Part shown: piece by piece, positions 59,307 through 64,000 of the stretch
Layout of the letters: each line of letters starts with the position of its first letter
Numbering within the stretch: position 1 is the first letter of the stretch
Source of the DNA: an uncultured Flavobacterium sp.
GTDB taxonomy: Bacteria; Bacteroidota; Bacteroidia; Flavobacteriales; Flavobacteriaceae
Length of the DNA stretch: 64,000 nt
Direction of reading: 5' to 3'
Assembly: GCF_963422545.1 (NCBI RefSeq)
Contig: NZ_OY730230.1
Location: forward strand, 496,001-560,000
Made by a program: the position numbers and the translations under genes
Notes under the pieces: generated by a model
Seen by the model: only the letters and a program-made list of their open reading frames with translations
The model's database searches: none
Told to the model about the DNA's origin: nothing

Positions 59307-60509
59307 ATGTCAATTACCTTAACTCCGTTTACGAAACAACAATTGTTGCCACAAGAAGAAAAACTTGAAATTGGCCGCTTCAGAAGTGAACTTTTTATAG
59401 GAATTCCTAAAGAAACAAGTTACCAGGAACGTCGTATTTGCCTGACTCCGGATGCAGTAAACTCTTTGACTTACGAAGGTCATCGTGTTATGATTGAATC
59501 TGGTGCCGGAGAAAGCTCAAGCTATTCTGATAAAGAATATATTGATGCTGGTGCAGAAGTAACAAAAGACACTAGAAAAGTTTTTGGCTGCCCATTGTTA
59601 CTTAAAGTAGAACCCCCAACTTTAGCCGAAATCGAAATGATTAATCCGGAAACGATTATTATTTCAGCAATTCAGTTAAAAACCAAAAAGAAAGAATATT
59701 TCGAAGCTTTGGCTCACAAAAAGATCACAGCACTTGCTTTTGAATATATAAAGGATGAAGATGGCACTTATCCTGCTGTAAAATCATTAAGCGAAATTGC
59801 AGGAACAGCTTCTATACTTATTGCTGCCGAATTAATGATTACTGATGATTTTGGAAAAGGACTTTTATTTGGAAATATTACCGGCGTCCCTCCTACTGAA
59901 GTTGTAATCTTAGGTGCCGGAACTGTGGGCGAATTTGCAGCAAAAACCGCCATTGGACTTGGTGCAAACGTAAAAGTTTTTGACAATTCGATTACAAAAT
60001 TACGTCGCTTACAGAATAATCTGAACCAACGGATTTTCACTTCTACCATTCAGCAAAAAGCGTTATTAAAAGCTTTAAGACGCTGTGATGTTGCTATTGG
60101 TGCTATGCGTGGTAAAGAACGCTGCCCCATTGTAGTTACAGAAACTATGGTAGAACACATGAAAAAAGGTGCTGTCATTGTTGATGTTAGCATTGACACC
60201 GGAGGCTGCTTCGAAAGCTCAGAAGTAACAACTCATGAAAAACCGACTTTTATAAAAAGTAATGTTTTGCATTATTGCGTACCAAATATTCCGTCAAGAT
60301 ATTCCAAAACTGCTTCATTATCAATAAGTAACATATTAACTCCATACTTGCTTCAGATAGCCGAAGATGGTGGTTTGGAAAACGCGATAAGACTCAATAA
60401 TAAAGGGCTAAAAAACGGAATTTATTTATACCACGGAATCCTTACTAACAAAGCAATTGGCGAATGGTTTGATTTACCTGATAACGACATTAATTTACTT
60501 GTATTTTAA
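59307..60509 (+). CDS. ald: Alanine dehydrogenase
   Basis: NAD-dependent interconversion of L-alanine with pyruvate and ammonia. The N-terminal domain shows GIPKETSYQERRICLTPDAV with the substrate Arg and later the Lys in LLLKVEPP. The Rossmann domain reads VVILGAGTVGEFAAKTAIGLGANVKVFDNS, and AGTASILIAAEL and VDVSIDTGGCFESS are also family-typical. At 400 residues it is about 30 longer than the usual 370, the extra being an N-terminal arm (SITLTPFTKQQLLPQEEKLE). It is followed by a small DUF4258-like gene with its own promoter. Confidence 0.93.
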   Translation: MSITLTPFTKQQLLPQEEKLEIGRFRSELFIGIPKETSYQERRICLTPDAVNSLTYEGHRVMIESGAGESSSYSDKEYIDAGAEVTKDTRKVFGCPLLLKVEPPTLAEIEMINPETIIISAIQLKTKKKEYFEALAHKKITALAFEYIKDEDGTYPAVKSLSEIAGTASILIAAELMITDDFGKGLLFGNITGVPPTEVVILGAGTVGEFAAKTAIGLGANVKVFDNSITKLRRLQNNLNQRIFTSTIQQKALLKALRRCDVAIGAMRGKERCPIVVTETMVEHMKKGAVIVDVSIDTGGCFESSEVTTHEKPTFIKSNVLHYCVPNIPSRYSKTASLSISNILTPYLLQIAEDGGLENAIRLNNKGLKNGIYLYHGILTNKAIGEWFDLPDNDINLLVF

Positions 60510-60530
60510 AGGAACTTTAGTGTACCTTTG
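60499..60530 (+). promoter_or_regulatory. Promoter of the DUF4258-like gene
   Basis: TTG (60499-60501), 21-base spacer, TACCTTTG (60523-60530): a full Bacteroidota TTG / TAnnTTTG pair, overlapping the end of the alanine dehydrogenase gene and 15 bases before the ATG at 60546. It shows that the TTG at 60528 is part of the promoter and not a start codon. Confidence 0.65.
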
Positions 60531-60545
60531 CAAAAATTTTATTTC

Positions 60546-60932
60546 ATGAAGTTCGTACATCGTTTTGCTTATTATTTGATTGGTCTAATTATGGGATGCT
60601 TTTTTGTAGCCCTTGTTTTCAGTGGAAAAGACACTCGTTGCAATTACTTTCCGAATGCCAGAGTTCTGAATAATTTAAGAACAAAACCTTTTCAATATTC
60701 TCCTAAAGCAATTCAGACTCTAAATGAAAAATGGGTTGATACTGCCGACATTAAAAACACTTTGACTTATGGAGATGTTGATTTTGATCAAAGCAATGTG
60801 CCTTTCAAAAAAGGAAAACTTTATATTATTGAAGGAAAAACGGTAAAAAATCAAGAAATTATCTTGAAAATTACCAACTATGAGAATAAAGCTGTTTTAG
60901 AAGAGATTATTAAAAAGCCTGCTAAAAAATAG
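60546..60932 (+). CDS. Small membrane-anchored protein, DUF4258-like
   Basis: A 128-residue protein starting MKFVHRFAYYLIGLIMGCFFVALVFSG, with one N-terminal membrane helix (about residues 8-26). The rest is a small alpha/beta domain: NARVLNNLRTKPFQYSPKAIQTLNEKWVDTADIKNTL-type helices, then YGDVDFDQSNV and KLYIIEGKTVKNQEIILKITN strands, as in DUF4258 proteins. The function is unknown. The start at 60546 fits the promoter just upstream. It follows alanine dehydrogenase by 36 bases. Confidence 0.85.
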   Translation: MKFVHRFAYYLIGLIMGCFFVALVFSGKDTRCNYFPNARVLNNLRTKPFQYSPKAIQTLNEKWVDTADIKNTLTYGDVDFDQSNVPFKKGKLYIIEGKTVKNQEIILKITNYENKAVLEEIIKKPAKK

Positions 60933-60950
60933 TTCATAAAGTTTAGTTTT

Positions 60951-61035
60951 TGTCATTTCGAGGAACGAGAAATCACATCAAGAAAACAACGAACTGTGAA
61001 TCCGTTATATGATTTCTCCTTACATCGAAATAACA
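60951..61035. repeat. Hairpin repeat between convergent genes
   Basis: Arms tgtcatttcga (60951-60961) and tcgaaataaca (61025-61035, one mismatch), with an inner pair gagaaatca / tgatttctc (60967-60975, 61010-61018). It looks like a dispersed repeat unit and may double as the terminator for both converging genes. Confidence 0.65.
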
Positions 61036-61090
61036 ATATTTTAGAAGCACTCTAAAATTAAACCTTATATTACTTATATGGTTTAACATT

Positions 61091-61762
61091 TTACAACCAC
61101 TCTATTTCTTTAATTTCTTTAGATTTCAAAAAAGCATTTGTTTGACTAAAATGTTTGTTTCCAAACCATTTTCCCTGATTAGCACTCATTGGTGAAGGAT
61201 GTCCCGATTCTAAAACATGATGTTTCGAGCGATCAATTTTTAGGCCTTTTTTCTGAGCAAAACTTCCCCATAATAAAAAGACAACATTTTCTTTTTGATC
61301 TGAAATTGCTTGAATTACAGCATCTGTAAAAAGATTCCATTTCAAGTGTTTATGACTATTTGGACTATCTTTCCGAACAGTTAATGAAGCATTTAGAAGC
61401 AAAACACCTTGTTGTGCCCATTTTTCTAAATTACCCGAAGTAGGCATAAAAACAGCATCTAAATCATCGTTTAATTCTCTAAAAATATTACGCAATGAAG
61501 GCGGAATTTTAACTGAATCATTTACCGAAAAGCTTAAACCATTGGCTTCTCCTTCTCCATGATAAGGATCCTGACCAATAATAACAACTTTTAGATTTGC
61601 AAAAGAGCAATTATTAAAAGCCAAAAAAATCAATTCTGCAGGTGGATAACAAATATTTGTTTGATATTCTAAATCCAAAGCCAACATCAATTCATTGAAA
61701 TATGGTTTTTGAATTTCATCTTTTAAAACTGTTTGCCATTCCGGAGAAAGATTGATTTCCAT
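61091..61762 (-). CDS. ung: Uracil-DNA glycosylase
   Basis: Removes uracil from DNA. The 223-residue family 1 enzyme has the water-activating Asp in VVIIGQDPYHGEGEANGLSFSV and the minor-groove intercalation loop HPSPMSANQGKWFG with the catalytic His. LLNASLTVRKDSPNSHKHLKW and VVFLLWGSFAQKKG complete the pattern. Standard length. It is transcribed away from mutS2 across a 109-base divergent region, so two DNA-maintenance genes share a promoter zone. Confidence 0.97.
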   Translation of the reverse strand: MEINLSPEWQTVLKDEIQKPYFNELMLALDLEYQTNICYPPAELIFLAFNNCSFANLKVVIIGQDPYHGEGEANGLSFSVNDSVKIPPSLRNIFRELNDDLDAVFMPTSGNLEKWAQQGVLLLNASLTVRKDSPNSHKHLKWNLFTDAVIQAISDQKENVVFLLWGSFAQKKGLKIDRSKHHVLESGHPSPMSANQGKWFGNKHFSQTNAFLKSKEIKEIEWL

Positions 61763-61840
61763 TTTACTAAATTTTATACAAATAACGCAAAGTTTTTTTC
61801 AAAGTACCAATTAATAGTGCTATTTAGTTTTAAAACTTTG

Positions 61841-61848
61841 TAACTTTG
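61841..61848 (+). promoter_or_regulatory. Putative mutS2 -7 element
   Basis: TAACTTTG (TAnnTTTG type) 23 bases before the mutS2 ATG at 61872. No clear TTG at the -33 spacing. Confidence 0.45.
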
Positions 61849-61871
61849 AACTTTACAACTTACGATATATA

Positions 61872-64000
61872 ATGATATCCATTACCGAAAAAACATTACA
61901 AGATTTACAATTTCCAACAGTACTCGAAACCATCTCAGCAGGCTGTAATACTGATATTGGAAAAGAAAAAGCGCTACAAATAACACCTTTTAGAGATAAA
62001 GAAACTTTGATGCAGGCTTTGATGCAAACATCAGAGTATGTTTCGTCTTTCCAAAATAACAACGCAATTCCAAATCACGGATTTGACGCTATAACAAATG
62101 AAATTAAGTTTTTAGCAATTGAAGACAGCTTTCTTGAAGTAGGAAGTTTTAGAAAAATTGCAACACTTTCATCAACGTCGAACTTTTTGCTTAATTTCCT
62201 TAAAAAATTCGACAATTATTATCCAAACCTAAATGCAAGAGCTTCAAGAGTTGAATATACAAAAGACATTGTTACCTTAATTGACGCCATTGTAGACAAA
62301 TATGGTGAAATAAAAGACAATGCTTCACCAACTTTATCAAGTATCCGTCAGAACATGAATATTGTTCGCGGTAAAGTAAACCACAGTTTTGGAGTTGCTC
62401 TTTCTCATAATAATAGTCTTGGATATTTAGATGATATTAAAGAAAGTTTTGTTCAAAATCGTAGAGTTTTAGCGGTTTTAGCCATGTATCGCCGTAAGGT
62501 AAAAGGTTCTATTTTAGGAAGTTCAAAAACCGGAAGTATCGCCTATATTGAACCAGAAGCTACTTTACAATATTCTCGTGAACTAGCTAATCTCGAATAC
62601 GAGGAAAAAGAAGAAATCACAAGAATTTTAAAGCAATTATCAAATCAAATTCGTCCTTATTTACCTTTGTTAATTGAATATCAGGAATTTTTGAGCGATA
62701 TAGATGTTGTTGCAGGAAAAGCGAAATATGCCAATAGAATAAACGGAATCTTACCAACAATTACAGAAGAAAGAAGATTATTTTTCAGAGAAGCTTATCA
62801 TCCGATTTTGTATTTGAATAACAAACAAAAAAACGAAATTACACATCCTCAAACCATTGAATTAAAACAAGATAACCGTATTATTGTAATCTCCGGACCA
62901 AATGCGGGAGGAAAAACAATTTCGCTTAAAACAGTTGGCTTATTGCAATTAATGTTACAATCAGGTATGCTGATTCCAGTTCACGAACGAAGTGAAACTT
63001 TCTTGTTTGATAGGATTTTAACAGATATTGGAGACAATCAATCTATTGAAAATCACTTAAGTACTTATAGCTACCGATTAAAAAACATGAATTACTTCTT
63101 AAAGAAATGCAACAAGAAAACCATGTTTTTGATTGACGAATTTGGTACCGGTTCTGATCCTGAATTAGGTGGTGCTTTGGCGGAAATTTTCTTAGAAGAA
63201 TTTTACCATCGTGAGGCTTTCGGAATTATTACAACACATTATTCAAACTTGAAAATTCTGGCGAACGAATTGCCTTTTGCTACAAATGCAAATATGATGT
63301 TTGACGAAAAATCATTAGAACCAATGTACAAGTTGGCTTTAGGTCAAGCCGGAAGTTCGTTTACTTTTGAAGTGGCACTAAAAAACGGAATTCCATTTGG
63401 ATTGATTAATCGCGCCAAAAAGAAAATTGAAGTTGGTAAAGTTCGTTTTGATAAAACCATTGCAACACTTCAGAAAGAAAGATCGAAGCTCGAAAAAACT
63501 TCTATAAATCTAAAAGAAGAAGAAACCCGGGCACGTGAAGAAAGCAAAAAGATGGAAAACATCAATGTAAAAATCAAACAAAAATTGGAAAGCTATCAGG
63601 AATTATACGACAGCAACCAAAAGACTATTTACATTGGTCAGAAAATTGAAGATATTTCAGAGAAATATTTCAATAATAAAAACAAGAAAGAACTTATTGG
63701 TGAGTTTTTGAAAATTATTGAGATCGAAAATTCAAAACGCAAAAAAGCCACTCCAAAAGAAGCCAAAGCCATAATCGAAAAGAAAAAAGAAGTTATTGCC
63801 GAAGTAACAGTTCAGGTTGAAGAAATTCGAAAAGAGAAAAAAGAGAAAAAACTCAAACCTGTCATCGAAAAACCAAAACCAACTTTGAAAGTCGGTGATC
63901 GAGTAAGAATGTTAGACGGAAGATCCGTGGGAAGTATTGATTCTATCGAAAAAAACAAAGCAACGGTTAATTACGGAATCTTTACTTCGAAAGTAAGTTT
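61872..64000 (+). CDS. mutS2: MutS2-family ATPase/endonuclease, 3' end cut by window edge
   Basis: MutS paralogue that lacks the mismatch-recognition domain; members act on recombination intermediates or collided ribosomes. ATG at 61872 (MISITEKTLQDLQFPTVLETISAG) opens about 709 codons to the right edge. The core and clamp helices lead to the ATPase with Walker A GPNAGGKTISLKT near residue 340, FLIDEFGTGSDPELGGAL (Walker B) and TTHYSNLKILA. A long coiled-coil (about residues 515-650) and a KOW-like segment (LKVGDRVRMLDGRSVGSID) follow. The Smr nuclease domain expected at the C-terminus is beyond the window. Confidence 0.95.
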   Translation, partial: MISITEKTLQDLQFPTVLETISAGCNTDIGKEKALQITPFRDKETLMQALMQTSEYVSSFQNNNAIPNHGFDAITNEIKFLAIEDSFLEVGSFRKIATLSSTSNFLLNFLKKFDNYYPNLNARASRVEYTKDIVTLIDAIVDKYGEIKDNASPTLSSIRQNMNIVRGKVNHSFGVALSHNNSLGYLDDIKESFVQNRRVLAVLAMYRRKVKGSILGSSKTGSIAYIEPEATLQYSRELANLEYEEKEEITRILKQLSNQIRPYLPLLIEYQEFLSDIDVVAGKAKYANRINGILPTITEERRLFFREAYHPILYLNNKQKNEITHPQTIELKQDNRIIVISGPNAGGKTISLKTVGLLQLMLQSGMLIPVHERSETFLFDRILTDIGDNQSIENHLSTYSYRLKNMNYFLKKCNKKTMFLIDEFGTGSDPELGGALAEIFLEEFYHREAFGIITTHYSNLKILANELPFATNANMMFDEKSLEPMYKLALGQAGSSFTFEVALKNGIPFGLINRAKKKIEVGKVRFDKTIATLQKERSKLEKTSINLKEEETRAREESKKMENINVKIKQKLESYQELYDSNQKTIYIGQKIEDISEKYFNNKNKKELIGEFLKIIEIENSKRKKATPKEAKAIIEKKKEVIAEVTVQVEEIRKEKKEKKLKPVIEKPKPTLKVGDRVRMLDGRSVGSIDSIEKNKATVNYGIFTSKVS

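Noticed and set aside
1..64000. tRNA, rRNA or known riboswitches
   Set aside because: No cloverleaf T-loop/anticodon arrangement or conserved rRNA or riboswitch core was recognised by eye; a covariance-model scan would settle this.

Overview
The window looks like a chromosomal segment of a Flavobacterium or close relative (Bacteroidota, Flavobacteriia). It is AT-rich, almost lacks Shine-Dalgarno sites, and has -7 promoter elements of the TAnnTTTG type. It carries SusC/SusD proteins, the type IX secretion regulator PorX, fused LpxC-FabZ, and the direct- and inverted-repeat spacers common in flavobacterial genomes. I see no rRNA, tRNA, CRISPR array, prophage or insertion sequence.

Layout. 1-10.5 kb (minus strand): a partial acetyl-CoA synthetase gene, then ilvD-ilvB-ilvN-ilvC preceded by an apparent Ile/Val leader-peptide attenuator, then leuA-leuB. 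10.7-15.8 kb: a helical-repeat protein of unknown function, an M1 aminopeptidase, a secreted CBM9-like protein and a small exported protein set between composite repeats. 16-24.6 kb (minus): a complete histidine operon, hisG-hisD-hisC-hisB-(NTF2-like)-hisH-hisA-hisF-hisIE, preceded by a His-rich leader peptide (four His in a row) and a strong terminator. 24.6-37.3 kb: a two-component system divergent from an LTA-synthase-type membrane phosphotransferase, an S1/P1-type nuclease, a YeiH-type exporter with a LysR regulator, a VWA membrane protein, fabG, a possible short peptide precursor and a small membrane protein. 37.4-47.1 kb (minus): an ECF sigma / FecR anti-sigma / SusC (with STN domain) / SusD / HExxH lipoprotein / DUF4302 lipoprotein uptake system. 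47.5-55.7 kb (minus): a small conserved protein, then the HD-hydrolase - lpxD - lpxC/fabZ - lpxA - efp - lpxD-like - NTF2-like - sucD cluster. 55.9-64 kb (mostly plus): porX, tsaE, a DUF4262 gene, a frameshifted GNAT gene, alanine dehydrogenase, a DUF4258-like protein, ung (minus) and a partial mutS2.

How it works together. The first 24 kb is mainly amino-acid biosynthesis. The ilv and his operons each appear to be controlled by ribosome-mediated transcription attenuation: a short ORF rich in the end-product amino acid, a segment able to pair with the terminator, and an intrinsic terminator just before the first gene. The leu pair shows no such leader. The lpx/efp/sucD block is housekeeping envelope and central metabolism. 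The sus-like block is a regulated outer-membrane import system, possibly for a peptide- or protein-derived ligand because it includes a metallohydrolase lipoprotein.

A recurring feature is that many spacers, including those inside operons, hold degenerate direct repeats followed by inverted copies. Several of these repeats supply an upstream in-frame ATG, so the longest open frames of ilvB, hisH and the NTF2-like gene overstate the N-terminus. Starts given here are corrected where the evidence allows.
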